Assembly (NCBI GenBank): GCA_049515555.1
Contig: JBEKTY010000226.1
Location: forward strand, 1 to 10,409
Source: JBEKTY01 sp049515555
Lineage (GTDB): Bacteria > Planctomycetota > Planctomycetia > Pirellulales > Thermoguttaceae
DNA length: 10,409 nucleotides
Reading direction: 5' to 3'
The position numbers and the translations under genes are program-made. Shown one piece after another: positions 1 to 7,254 of this stretch. Within the stretch, counting starts at the first letter, position 1. Every line of letters starts with the position of its first letter. The notes under the pieces are model-generated. The model saw only the letters and a program-made list of their open reading frames with translations, did no database searches and was not told the origin of the DNA.

Positions 1-2
1 GG

Positions 3-599
3 GGCTACAAGACCCGCAATTTCGAGTCGAGCGAAACCCGTTCCTCCACCAGCATCTTGTTTGCGATCAAGTCGTCCGTGGCCAAGTCGCTCAAGGAAGA
101 CCAGGGGCACCAGTCGGACCAGCGGGAGGTCTGGGCGGAGATTGACCGTGTTCAGAGTGCTCTCGGGACTGATTCTCCCACCAGCGCACTCAGCGATATG
201 TATGACTCATGCCAGCAGCGGATCTCGGAGTTCCAAGACAAACTCCCCTACGTGGAAGGGGCCACGGGGCTGGCAGTAGCCATCGGCGAGAAAATCGTCA
301 CCCTCGACCTGTTCGACAAGCCGGCCACCTGCCGGAAGGTCTGGAAGCGGCTGCTTTCCGGCCTGGTGCTGGATGCCCTGGAAGCCCAACCCGGCGATGC
401 GCAGGTTGAGGTTGGCCAGGTTGAGCGGGTGATAGCCAGCGTAAGCAACCTGCTGTGGGAAAAGGCCGACCAGGTTGGCGAAGGCGAGGAATACCGGGCT
501 TCTGCTGACGGCCTGTTGGTCTCGGCCCTGGTCTATCAGGGTGCGACAGTTCATGCCAGCGCCGTGGCCGAGCGGAATTGGCTGACCGGCGGGTTGTAG
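3..599 (+). CDS. ARPP-1-like domain protein, C-terminal part (5' end outside window)
   Basis: The frame is open from the window edge, so the first 198 visible residues are the C-terminal part of a longer protein. A TTG at 57 could start a shorter product, but the residues before it (GYKTRNFESSETR...) continue the same domain and I do not take it as the start. The visible part resembles the ARPP-1 domain (ARG and Rhodanese-Phosphatase-superfamily-associated protein), from memory of the family: a Q-x-EVW-x-E-I segment, a P-T-S-A-L-S-D-M-Y segment, then GLAVAIGEKIVTLDLFDKP and a helical LLSGLVLDALEA tail. That domain has been proposed to work with ADP-ribosylglycohydrolases and phosphatases; no catalytic activity is established that I can name. 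No signal peptide is visible in the part present. It ends with TAG and is followed by 150 bases without a gene. The gene is confident; the family name is moderately sure. Confidence 0.65.
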   Translation, partial: GYKTRNFESSETRSSTSILFAIKSSVAKSLKEDQGHQSDQREVWAEIDRVQSALGTDSPTSALSDMYDSCQQRISEFQDKLPYVEGATGLAVAIGEKIVTLDLFDKPATCRKVWKRLLSGLVLDALEAQPGDAQVEVGQVERVIASVSNLLWEKADQVGEGEEYRASADGLLVSALVYQGATVHASAVAERNWLTGGL

Positions 600-739
600 G
601 GTTTCCGCCACTCCTTGTGCTCACAAGCCAGTGCACGATGGTACATGGCGGGGACGCGCCTGCGATTCTTCTCCTGCAAGGGCACCGGGGACGTGTTGCT
701 GGAGCCGAGATCGACTGCGATGAACGGCAGGGATTGAAC

Positions 740-745
740 AAGGAG
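740..745 (+). promoter_or_regulatory. Ribosome binding site that decides the start of the secreted protein
   Basis: AAGGAG lies 2 bases before the ATG at 748 but 8 bases before the ATG at 754. Normal Shine-Dalgarno spacing favours 754, which also gives the cleaner signal peptide (MRTLLLCVLMLLSF). Confidence 0.6.
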
Positions 746-753
746 AAATGGTT

Positions 754-3084
754 ATGCGAACCTTGTTGCTGTGCGTCTTGATGTTATTGTCCTTCGACAC
801 TGCCCTGCATGCCATCCCTGCCGGGGCACAGCCGCCGGTGGTCTTGCGCGGTGACAAGGTTGCGGTGGAAGCCGAGTACCGGGAGGGCCTCCTGCGAGAA
901 CGATACTTGGCGATCCGCGACGGCACATGGGTCGAGGTGGCCACGAGCGAAGGCCGTTCGATAGGGTCGGTGTCGGTGGTGATCGACGGTGGCAAGTCCC
1001 TTCCAGGCACGGTGCGGAACATCTCGTTGGCCGACGGGTCTCTGGTCGAAGAGCTGACGGCTGGCCAGCACCGCGTCATCCGCAAGCTGACCATTACCGG
1101 CGACGGCTCGTGGATTCACGTGGTTACGCGGTTTGAGCCGTCCAACCGAGCCGCCCTGCACCAGCTATTCGATCAGCTCAAGTTCTCGCATCGACCGGAT
1201 TGGTCGTTCTCGCCTTCCGTGGGCGGTTTTAATCCGGACGCCCAGTACAAGGCCCCACTGATTCTAGCGCAGGCGGCTCGCGTAGCCCTGGGGATCGTGC
1301 CCGACCTTGCCGTACTGCGTCAGGAGGAGCTGAAACGCTGTAACCACGCACTGGAAATAGATGTGCCTGGCGCGCCGATGCTTGCGGTAGGCTTTCGGCC
1401 TGCCCGGCTCGCCTCGCATTCGGTCTATGCCCTTGATTCGGGTCGAACGTGGAGTGTGGATCAGGGCATCGAGAACGCTTACTATCTGCTCGTCACCGCG
1501 TCGGCTGTTCCGGGGCAAGCCTATCGCCGGGCCGTTCGATTCCATTGGGCGCAGTTCGGGCGCGCTGAGCAAACGCACGCCGCCGATGAGCAAGTGGGTA
1601 CTGACCCGCGTTACCGAAAGTTGGCACTGTGGGATGACTGGCGCAAAACGGTCTGGGAAGAGGAATCGCCCCAGACATGGCTGGCGGTGCCCGTGGCAGA
1701 CGGTTCGACGGGCGGGGGCGCACGCACGCAGCGATGGGGTCCTGGCCCCTCGATTTACCTGTCCTCGTGGTTCAATACCTTGCGGACTTCCTACGGCATG
1801 GCCTTGTATGCCAGACGCAGCAACAGCGTCAAACTGCTGAAGTTGGCCGAGCAGACGGTCGAGTTGGCACTCAAGGCCCCTGGCCGGGACGGTGCTTTCA
1901 AGTGCATTGCCGTGCCGATGCAAGGCGGAAAACCGACGATCTGGGCGGCAGGCGACGGCTCCGGCGGCAGTACGAAGGATGGGTTCCTGGGCTACGACAT
2001 GTGCTGGACCGGCTACTGGCTGCTCAAGTGGCGGGCTGCAAGGCTTCCCGGCAACGAAGACATCCTCCCACGCTGCCGACAACTGGCCCGGTTCCTGATT
2101 GCCCGTCAGGCGACGGACGGCATGCTACCGACAAGGTTCGCGGAGGATGGTTCCGTCCAGGAAGAGCTGTCTCGCATGGTCAAGGCGGAAACCGGCCCGG
2201 TGGTTCTTTTCCTGTTGGAACTCTACGCGCAGGACCAGGACCCTTCGTACCTACGGACCGCCCGGCAAGGAATGGACTTCCTGGAGCGGCAGGTCATTCC
2301 GCAGCGCCAGTGGTACGATTACGAGACGTTTTGGAGTTGCAGCCCGCGCACGGCGCGGTTTGACGAGCGAACCCAGCAGTGGCCCGCCAACAACCTGGCG
2401 CTTGGGCAGACTGTGGCGGCCTACTTGGCGGCGTGGCGCATCACGGGCGAGGCACGCTATCTGGCGACGGGCGAGGGCCTGCTGGACTACCTGCTCTTGT
2501 ATCAGCAGTGCTGGACCAATCCCGTGTTGGAGAACCTGACCAGCACCGCCATGCTGCTCGGCGGCTTTACGACGCAGAACTCCGATGCCGAGTGGTCCGA
2601 TGCCCGCCAGAGCCAATTCGGGAACATCCTGCTAGACTACTATCGTAGCACGGGCAAGGCCGAGTATCTGGAGCGCGGTGTTGCCGCGCTGCGAGCGCAG
2701 TTTCCTATCTCGCCCTCCGAGAACTGGGCGCATCAGGGGTATGGCGGCAAGGCGGGTGTCAGCAGCTTTCATTGGGGCACAGGCAGCGGTATGGCGGGAA
2801 TCGAGATCGAGGAGGACTTTTTGCATGATGCCATTGTGGATGTGCCTTCTGGAAGGGGTGTCGGCGTGAACGGGTTGAATGTTATCCGCTGCGCCGTCCA
2901 TGACAGCCAGATCCGGCTTGAAATCCGTACGCCATTTGCGTGGGCACGTCAGCCCGTGGTCGTTTTCCACCGGGCCGAACCGACACGGCACTACCAGGTT
3001 GTCTTCAACGCTGCCAAGGCTGGCAGTTGGAGTGGGGCTGACTTGGAGAAGGGGATTCCACTCTCGCCCGCCAAGCACCAATAG
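754..3084 (+). CDS. Large secreted protein with predicted alpha/alpha-toroid core, possible carbohydrate-active enzyme
   Basis: A protein of 776 residues, with start chosen by Shine-Dalgarno spacing (778 residues from the ATG at 748). Residues 1-22 form a signal peptide (hydrophobic LLLCVLMLLSF, then ALHAIPA), so it is exported. About residues 25-290 are beta-rich. About 330-690 contain repeated amphipathic helix pairs with W/Y-rich turns: SYGMALYARR, DGFLGYDMCWTGYWLLKW (409-426), WYDYETFWSC (520-529), NLALGQTVAAYLAAWRITGE, TSTAMLLGGFTTQ and ILLDYYRSTGKAEYLERGV. A beta-rich tail closes it. That order, a beta domain followed by an alpha/alpha toroid, is typical of six-hairpin glycosidases and polysaccharide lyases. 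I cannot name a family or confirm catalytic residues; D415 and E524 are candidate acids only. It ends TAG TAG, 11 bases before the phosphoesterase start, so the two are probably cotranscribed. The coding region is very sure, the function weak. Confidence 0.85.
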   Translation: MRTLLLCVLMLLSFDTALHAIPAGAQPPVVLRGDKVAVEAEYREGLLRERYLAIRDGTWVEVATSEGRSIGSVSVVIDGGKSLPGTVRNISLADGSLVEELTAGQHRVIRKLTITGDGSWIHVVTRFEPSNRAALHQLFDQLKFSHRPDWSFSPSVGGFNPDAQYKAPLILAQAARVALGIVPDLAVLRQEELKRCNHALEIDVPGAPMLAVGFRPARLASHSVYALDSGRTWSVDQGIENAYYLLVTASAVPGQAYRRAVRFHWAQFGRAEQTHAADEQVGTDPRYRKLALWDDWRKTVWEEESPQTWLAVPVADGSTGGGARTQRWGPGPSIYLSSWFNTLRTSYGMALYARRSNSVKLLKLAEQTVELALKAPGRDGAFKCIAVPMQGGKPTIWAAGDGSGGSTKDGFLGYDMCWTGYWLLKWRAARLPGNEDILPRCRQLARFLIARQATDGMLPTRFAEDGSVQEELSRMVKAETGPVVLFLLELYAQDQDPSYLRTARQGMDFLERQVIPQRQWYDYETFWSCSPRTARFDERTQQWPANNLALGQTVAAYLAAWRITGEARYLATGEGLLDYLLLYQQCWTNPVLENLTSTAMLLGGFTTQNSDAEWSDARQSQFGNILLDYYRSTGKAEYLERGVAALRAQFPISPSENWAHQGYGGKAGVSSFHWGTGSGMAGIEIEEDFLHDAIVDVPSGRGVGVNGLNVIRCAVHDSQIRLEIRTPFAWARQPVVVFHRAEPTRHYQVVFNAAKAGSWSGADLEKGIPLSPAKHQ

Positions 3085-3095
3085 TAGACAGTTAC

Positions 3096-3374
3096 ATGCG
3101 ACTCGCCTGGGCAACGGACATCCATCTGAACTTCCTGACCACGATGGCCCGTCGCCGATTCCTGGAATCGGTCAAGGAGCAGGCCGAGGCGCTGGTCGTT
3201 ACCGGCGACATCGCCGAGAGCAACAGCCTCGGCCAAACGCTCATGGTGATGGACGCGCTGGTGGGCAAGCCGATCTACTTTGTCCTGGGCAACCACGACT
3301 TCTACCGGGGCTCGGTGGCGGGCACACGATTGGCGGTGGCGGAGATGATCCACGGCTCTCAGGCGTTGGTATAG
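3096..3374 (+). pseudogene. Metallophosphoesterase (calcineurin-like), truncated after motif III
   Basis: A reading frame of 92 residues that begins like a full-length calcineurin-type phosphoesterase and carries the first three metal-binding motifs: D-x-H (TDIHLNF, residues 7-13), GD-x-x-E (GDIAES, near 37-42) and GNHD (near 65-68). The family normally needs about 200-300 residues, including later histidine motifs (GH-x-H type), and these are absent. TAG occurs at 3372, a second in-frame TAG follows five codons later, and no remaining domain is seen before 3424. The product would lack part of the dinuclear metal site, so it is most likely a remnant. It starts 11 bases after the secreted protein, with no strong ribosome binding site. 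The family is confident; the loss of function is inferred. Confidence 0.75.
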
Positions 3375-3423
3375 GAGCATCTGGGATAGAGGTCACGAGA
3401 ACACAACCACCTAGTCGCTGAGC

Positions 3424-3591
3424 ATGAGCCGACTGCTGATTTTTGTCGGGATGACGGTGGGCGGCTATGTTGGCTGGTAGGCTGGCGATTACCTCGACCT
3501 GGGGCTGATGACGACATTCCTGGTCAGTGTGCTCGGCAGTCCGGTCGGGGTGTACGTGGCGTGGCGGATCGTGCGGGATTATTTGGGGTGA
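3424..3591 (+). pseudogene. Small two-helix membrane protein interrupted by an in-frame TAG
   Basis: A frame of 55 codons reads MSRLLIFVGMTVGGYVGW, then TAG at 3478-3480, then AGDYLDLGLMTTFLVSVLG followed by a second hydrophobic helix (SPVGVYVAWRIVRDYLG), and a TGA stop. Without the TAG it would be a complete, well-proportioned small inner-membrane protein: two helices with glycine-rich GG-Y-x-G and a positively charged end. Such short orphan membrane proteins are common; I know no function for them. The amber codon follows a tryptophan and is one base from TGG, so a point mutation is the simplest explanation. The TGA overlaps the ribosome binding site of the NUDIX gene, which suggests former translational coupling. 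It is too short and interrupted to appear as a normal open frame. Confidence 0.6.
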
Positions 3592-3600
3592 GAGGAAGCC

Positions 3601-4065
3601 ATGCCCAGACTCAGTGCCGGATTACTGATGTACCGCATCAAGGATGGAGCCCTCCAAGTCCTGCTGGCTCACGCTGGCGGCCCCTTCTTCGTCAACAAGG
3701 ACGACGGGGCTTGGTCGATTCCCAAGGGTGAACCCGATGCTGACGAGGACCTCCTTGTTACCGCCCAGCGGGAGTTCGAGGAGGAAACGGGCATAAAGCC
3801 GACCGGCCCATTCCTCCCGCTACAGCCCATCCAACAGAAGGGCGGCAAGGTCGTTCACGCCTGGGCCTTCGAGGGCGAGTGCGATCCGGCCGCCATCAAG
3901 AGCAACACGCTCACGATGGAATGGCCGCCGAAATCTGGTCGGCAGATGGAGTTCCCCGAGATCGACCGGGCCGAGTTCTTCGATCTGGCGATGGCGAGGA
4001 AGAAGATCAAGACGGGGCAGGAGGCGTTGCTGGACGAAATGGAGACGATTCTGAACAACCCGTAG
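3601..4065 (+). CDS. NUDIX hydrolase
   Basis: An intact protein of 154 residues. The 23-residue NUDIX box is perfect at residues 43-65: G-x5-E-x7-REFEEETGI, matching G-x5-E-x7-REUXEEXGU. Its glutamates bind Mg2+ for hydrolysis of a nucleoside diphosphate linked to another moiety. The box is preceded by the usual W-S-I-P-K-G strand. The opening MPRLSAGLLMYRIKDGALQVLLAHAGG and the late FDLAMARKKI helix resemble the stand-alone 'NTP pyrophosphohydrolase, oxidative damage repair' or Ap4A-type NUDIX proteins; the substrate cannot be read from sequence. It is cytoplasmic, with no signal or membrane segment. The ribosome binding site AGAGGAAG (3591-3598) overlaps the stop of the small membrane protein. 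A strong hairpin follows. It is the only clearly healthy enzyme gene in this stretch. Confidence 0.93.
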   Translation: MPRLSAGLLMYRIKDGALQVLLAHAGGPFFVNKDDGAWSIPKGEPDADEDLLVTAQREFEEETGIKPTGPFLPLQPIQQKGGKVVHAWAFEGECDPAAIKSNTLTMEWPPKSGRQMEFPEIDRAEFFDLAMARKKIKTGQEALLDEMETILNNP

Positions 4066-4083
4066 CTGGCACCCAGTAATGGA

Positions 4084-4118
4084 AAGCCCGCCCTGGCCGG
4101 AGCGGCTCGGGTGGGCTT
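4084..4118. terminator. Hairpin between convergent genes, probable bidirectional terminator
   Basis: AAGCCCGCCC (4084-4093) pairs with GGGTGGGCTT (4109-4118) over 10 bp with one G-U pair and a 15-base loop. It lies 19 bases after the NUDIX stop and 22 bases before the convergent mscL stop. The AA...TT outer edges give short U-rich ends in both directions, but there is no long U run. Confidence 0.6.
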
Positions 4119-4139
4119 CTGGCATTGCCCCTTCTTGTC

Positions 4140-4550
4140 CTATCTCTTCGCGGCAACCACTTGCGAAGTGCAGTTCGGGCAGCGGCTCGCCTTGACCGGG
4201 ATCGTGGAGCAGCACTCCGGGCACTCTTTGGTTGTTGGATCAGCGGGCGGCGGTGCCTTCTTCAGCCGGTTGATTTGCTGGATGACTAAGAAGATCGCGA
4301 AGGCCACGATGGCGAAGTCTAGGATGTTGTTTATGAAGACCCCGTACTTGATGGCCGTCTTCTCGTTCAGGTGGATTGCCAAGCTGGAAAAATCCACCTT
4401 TCCCAACAGCAACCCCACTGGCGGCATGATGATGTCGTTGACCAATGACGAAACGATCTTGCCGAAAGCAGCCCCAATGACGATGCCTACGGCCATGTCG
4501 ATGGCATTGCCTTTTACGGCGAAGTCCTTGAACTCTTTGATCATTCCCAT
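4140..4550 (-). CDS. mscL: Large-conductance mechanosensitive channel MscL with C-terminal zinc ribbon
   Basis: A protein of 136 residues with the MscL signature near the N-terminus: MIKEFKDFAVKGNAIDMAVG, then IVIGAAFGKIVSSLVNDIIMPPVG. TM1 spans about 15-44 and carries the gate, with the conserved GxxxG/A packing; a periplasmic loop follows; TM2 spans about 70-95 (GVFINNILDFAIVAFAIFLVI). It opens under membrane tension and releases solutes during hypo-osmotic shock. In place of the usual cytoplasmic helical bundle, the tail carries CPEC-x10-CPNC (C110, C113, C124, C127), a zinc-ribbon knuckle pair. The start at 4550 is supported by AAGGGG 7 bases upstream and by homology; an ATG at 4544 is the alternative. 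The reading frame is open upstream into the HNH-like remnant with no stop between. It ends with TAG. Confidence 0.95.
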   Translation of the reverse strand: MGMIKEFKDFAVKGNAIDMAVGIVIGAAFGKIVSSLVNDIIMPPVGLLLGKVDFSSLAIHLNEKTAIKYGVFINNILDFAIVAFAIFLVIQQINRLKKAPPPADPTTKECPECCSTIPVKASRCPNCTSQVVAAKR

Positions 4551-5303
4551 CTTGTATCCCCTTGTCTTGTGGGAAAACTGGTAGCCCGTTGAACAAGTAT
4601 AACCCGCAGACTGTTGCCCCCAACTGGTGTGGATCTCCACGCCTGTGGTCCCTTCGCTAGAACCGCAAATACGCCAAAAGCAAAACCACCTGCCGCTGTT
4701 TTCGGAACATCCGGCATCCTCGTTACCGCACGGCATCTTTACGCGGCCATGGAATCGTGTGACGGTCCCTGCCTTGGGCGAATCCGGGACCAAGAATGCC
4801 AACACACGAAAGTTCGGCTCAAACGTTGCCTCCCGATCCCACACAAAATGGCGGAGTGCGCCGTAGTGAGCGGCGTATGACACGGATTCGACTGCGAAAA
4901 TCATACTCGCGATTTCCTTCGCTAGATAAAGCGTGTCGCTGGGGACAGAGACAATCCTCGCATGTCCTGATGCGTCAAACAACCTGGGGGACTCCACGAG
5001 ATGGCGGACGAACCGGACGTAAGCTCTTGCATACGGCGAACACACTCCGTTGTTACACCTCTTGCAGAGCGTCCTTACTCGAAACCCACCTTTTAGCGAG
5101 ACTTGACGTGCCGATATACCGTCTCCGGCGGGCGTGACGAGGCGATCCCAGAGGCCACCGCAATCATTGAACGCACTACGTGGCGGAACATGTTCCAAGG
5201 ACAGCGGCTCTGCTTTTAGGCAAATATGGCAGCGGCCATCTTCCTCCCCGCCAGAGTGGGCCGAGGTCATGTACATCACGCGGGACAGCATCTCTCGATC
5301 CAT
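4551..5303 (-). pseudogene. HNH-like (CxxC...EHxPP...CxxCN) protein, C-terminus degraded, runs in frame into mscL
   Basis: Counting from the ATG at 5303 (weak GGTGAT six bases upstream), 251 codons lead without a stop into the mscL start. C25-x2-C28, E37-H38-V-P-P and C80-x2-C83-N-N form a treble-clef/HNH-type metal site, as in small HNH endonucleases. A helical region follows (YARAYVRFVRHL, LAKEIASMIFAVES), then FRVLAFLVPDSPKAG-TVTRFHGRV. From about residue 188 the sequence turns Cys/Trp/Ser-rich and unlike a folded domain. One base out of frame, a hydrophobic GGFAFGVFAVLA can be read at that point, which suggests a frameshift that removed the native C-terminus and stop. The frame extends upstream to 5411 without better support. 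The HNH-like part is a moderately confident call; I infer that it is no longer an intact gene. A true fusion with MscL is possible but unlikely. Confidence 0.55.
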
Positions 5304-5468
5304 TGAATCACCAACGCGAATCGACCTCGCTCGGGTCGAAAAACGTACCAATCGGACAGGAGGCAACAGCACCGTTCCTTGCAATCGGGCCAATGTCCTC
5401 GCTAGATGCAACTGTCAGTGTAGCCGGGATTCTTGCGCTGAGAAGGCGTGGTGCCGTGCTAAGCGAGT

Positions 5469-5499
5469 GCCTCCAGACCCGCGGGAGTGGGCCGGAGGC
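5469..5499 (-). terminator. Imperfect hairpin downstream of the slipin remnant
   Basis: GCCTCC and GGAGGC can pair around an internal CCC/GGG, starting 24 bases beyond the slipin stop. There is no U run, so this is at best a factor-assisted terminator. The rest of 5304-5523 holds no gene that I can support. Confidence 0.3.
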
Positions 5500-5523
5500 T
5501 ACTCGCAGACAGCACTCAGACAA

Positions 5524-6131
5524 TCAGAGCAGGTTCACGACCCGCTCGGCCAGGCCCTTCTCGCCCAGTACGACGTTCAGCTTGCCGCTGGTGGCCACCC
5601 GCTCCAGGACTTCCAGCTCCCGGAGCCGCATGAGCGTGGGGTTGCCCTCCAGCACCTTGGCCGTGTTGGCCTGGCTGCGCATGGCCGCCGTTTCCTCGCG
5701 GCGGACGATCAGGTTGGCCTCGGCCGCCTTCTTCGCCTCCGTGACCTTGTTCATCAGGTCCTTCATGTCGCCCGGCAGGATTACGTCGCGGATGCCTACC
5801 GAGATCACTTCCAGACCCAATGCAGCCACCCGCTGCCGGACGATCTCTTCCAGTTCCTTGGCCACAGCATCCTTCTCGGCCAGGAACTGGTCGATCTCCC
5901 GAGCGCCAATCACTGCCCGCAGGGCCAACTGGGCCTCGCGGTACAGGGCCTGGCGGGCGTCGTCGGACGCGCTGAGGGCCTTGTGGGCGTCGGCCACCCG
6001 GTAGGTGGCCACCGCGTTCAGACGCAGCGTGACCTTGTCGGCGGTCATAATCTCCTGGCCGCCGATGTCCAGCATCGTCTCGCGCAGGTCCACCGGCACG
6101 AGCATGACCTTGGCCACGTTCTTCCAGAAGG
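5524..6131 (-). pseudogene. Slipin / SPFH-domain (stomatin-prohibitin) protein, 5' part missing
   Basis: From about FWKNVAKV onward this is a typical bacterial slipin: VPVDLRETMLDIGGQEIMTADKVTLRLNAVATYRV (SPFH band), a long helical region (AVAKELEEIVRQRVAALGLEVISVGIRDVILPGDMKDLMNKV), the AKKAAEANLIVRREETAAMRSQANTAK segment, and the end GEKGLAERVVNLL with TGA. Slipins are membrane-anchored scaffolds that form oligomeric rings, often with an NfeD-type protease; none is seen here. The N-terminal membrane anchor and the first part of the SPFH fold are absent: homology begins at 6131, where the upstream gene ends, and the codons further upstream belong to that gene in another frame. A GTG at 6117 could start 197 residues, but it has no ribosome binding site and would lack the anchor. 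I therefore call it a remnant, although a soluble fragment is possible. Confidence 0.8.
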
Positions 6132-6983
6132 CTATGCAAACTCCGGCAACAAGGCCGCAGTCTGAGCTAGCTGGGTAGCGCGAGTCCGAAGTTTCTGGTA
6201 AAGCGAAGACGTGTGAAGCGCGTTTACCTGAATCACGTCGCCGTCGATCTCGAAAGTGTGCGGAAGGGCCCCCAACTTGTCATCAATCCTGCCACCCCTG
6301 TGTGCGAAAGCGTTACGAGCGTGGCGCGCGATAAGAATCTCCTCGTCGTCCAAGCAGTCTTTCGCGAGCACCGCACCAAACGCGCTCTCAAAGTCCCTCC
6401 GAAAGACTGCCGCCTGGAACCAGCGATAATCCGGCTCGCTCCGTTTGATGCCCACGCATGCTGTCAGGAACCACTCGTAGGCATAATACAGCGCGCTGTA
6501 GCACATCCGCTCTGAACTCCACAGGCTTGTGCAGAAGGCCCGCTGCTTGATCAAGTCGCCCCACACATCCTTGTTCCGCGAGAAGACCTCATCCCTCACT
6601 CGCTCCCGTAGCGCAAGGGCATCCTCGTCAATCTCACCGATTGCTTCCTGAAGTTTTTTGCGAAGCATTGGCCGCAGCCTCTCGCCCTTCGCCTCTATCT
6701 TTCCGACAAGCTTGTCGCGGAGAATCGAGATCTTTCTGTTGTCCCAAGGTACAAGCTCGTCGAGCCCACGATACATCTTTGTGTCTAGGCACTTGACCAT
6801 TAGCCACGGAATTTGGCGAGCGTTCGATACCGCCTCCCAGCTTTGTGCCAGGTCAAACGCCGGTTCCCGCAGCTTGGAGTGCCGGACCGCCTCAAGGAAG
6901 GCTTTCTGCCACTCGTAGTCGAAGAAACCCTGGTATGCTTCAAGCTCAGGGTTGAAGTAAATCGTTCGGCGAATTTCGTCCAT
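6132..6983 (-). CDS. HEPN-motif protein, putative RNase
   Basis: A protein of 283 residues from the ATG at 6983, chosen because AGAGG sits 8 bases upstream; the open frame continues to 7196, but that part runs toward the tRNA-Cys gene and reads like non-coding sequence. It is soluble, with no signal peptide. The helix-rich C-terminal half holds ...EEILIARHARNAFAHRGGRIDD: R223-N-A-F-A-H228 is the R-x4-6-H motif, with Asn after Arg, typical of HEPN domains. An amphipathic helix before it (SSERMCYSALYYAYEWFLTACVG, 156-178) fits the second HEPN helix. HEPN proteins are commonly metal-independent endoribonucleases in toxin-antitoxin, abortive infection and CRISPR systems, and some are anticodon nucleases; others are inactive. 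The N-terminal 150 residues are not recognised. It lies just downstream of the tRNA array on the same strand, and its TAG stop abuts the truncated slipin. Codon use looks less G+C-biased than in its neighbours, which suggests transfer. Confidence 0.7.
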   Translation of the reverse strand: MDEIRRTIYFNPELEAYQGFFDYEWQKAFLEAVRHSKLREPAFDLAQSWEAVSNARQIPWLMVKCLDTKMYRGLDELVPWDNRKISILRDKLVGKIEAKGERLRPMLRKKLQEAIGEIDEDALALRERVRDEVFSRNKDVWGDLIKQRAFCTSLWSSERMCYSALYYAYEWFLTACVGIKRSEPDYRWFQAAVFRRDFESAFGAVLAKDCLDDEEILIARHARNAFAHRGGRIDDKLGALPHTFEIDGDVIQVNALHTSSLYQKLRTRATQLAQTAALLPEFA

Positions 6984-7138
6984 CGAGCGTACCTCTTGCT
7001 TGGGAAGGGATTCCGTGGCTCGGTAATGTCCCCGCCCATCGTCTAAGCTTAGACTCCTCGGGATGAGACCACAAGTGCCGCCAACGCCACCCATACGAAA
7101 GTCAGGGCCTCGCCGAAGCCACATGCGATTCGTTGACG

Positions 7139-7159
7139 GGCCAAGGCGCGCCGTTGGCC
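7139..7159 (-). terminator. Hairpin after the last tRNA of the array
   Basis: GGCCAA (7139-7144) pairs with TTGGCC (7154-7159) around a GC-rich 9-base centre, 12 bases beyond the 3' end of tRNA-Cys. There is no U run. It may end the tRNA transcript before the HEPN gene. Confidence 0.35.
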
Positions 7160-7171
7160 TAGCCGCATCAG

Positions 7172-7243
7172 AAGCGCCGGTGGGAGTCGAACCCACTTGA
7201 AGCTGCTTTGCAGGCAGCCGCCTTACCGTCTGGCTCCAGCGCC
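7172..7243 (-). tRNA. tRNA-Cys (GCA)
   Basis: Anticodon loop CTGCAAA in a GCTGC/GCAGC stem. T arm GTGGG-TTCGACT-CCCAC. Acceptor GGCGCTG/CGGCGCT with two G-U pairs. Discriminator U73 is the known Cys identity base. No CCA; CTG follows. Last gene of the array. Confidence 0.93.
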
Positions 7244-7254
7244 ACGTTTTCCAG

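Noticed and set aside
614..627. Perfect palindrome CTTGTG-CT-CACAAG after the ARPP-1-like gene
   Set aside because: The stem is only 6 bp with a 2-base loop and no U run; too weak to call a terminator or operator.
3082..3480. TAG reassigned to an amino acid
   Set aside because: Genes end cleanly at TAG in agreement with family lengths, and reading through would run into overlapping genes (for example TAG TAG after the secreted protein).
5134..6165. Plus-strand frames of 343 and 274 residues over the slipin region
   Set aside because: They are shadows of the slipin remnant, whose minus-strand frame has clear family motifs.
6984..7196. N-terminal extension of the HEPN protein to 7196
   Set aside because: The extension overlaps the 3' half of tRNA-Cys and reads as non-coding; the ATG at 6983 has a good ribosome binding site.
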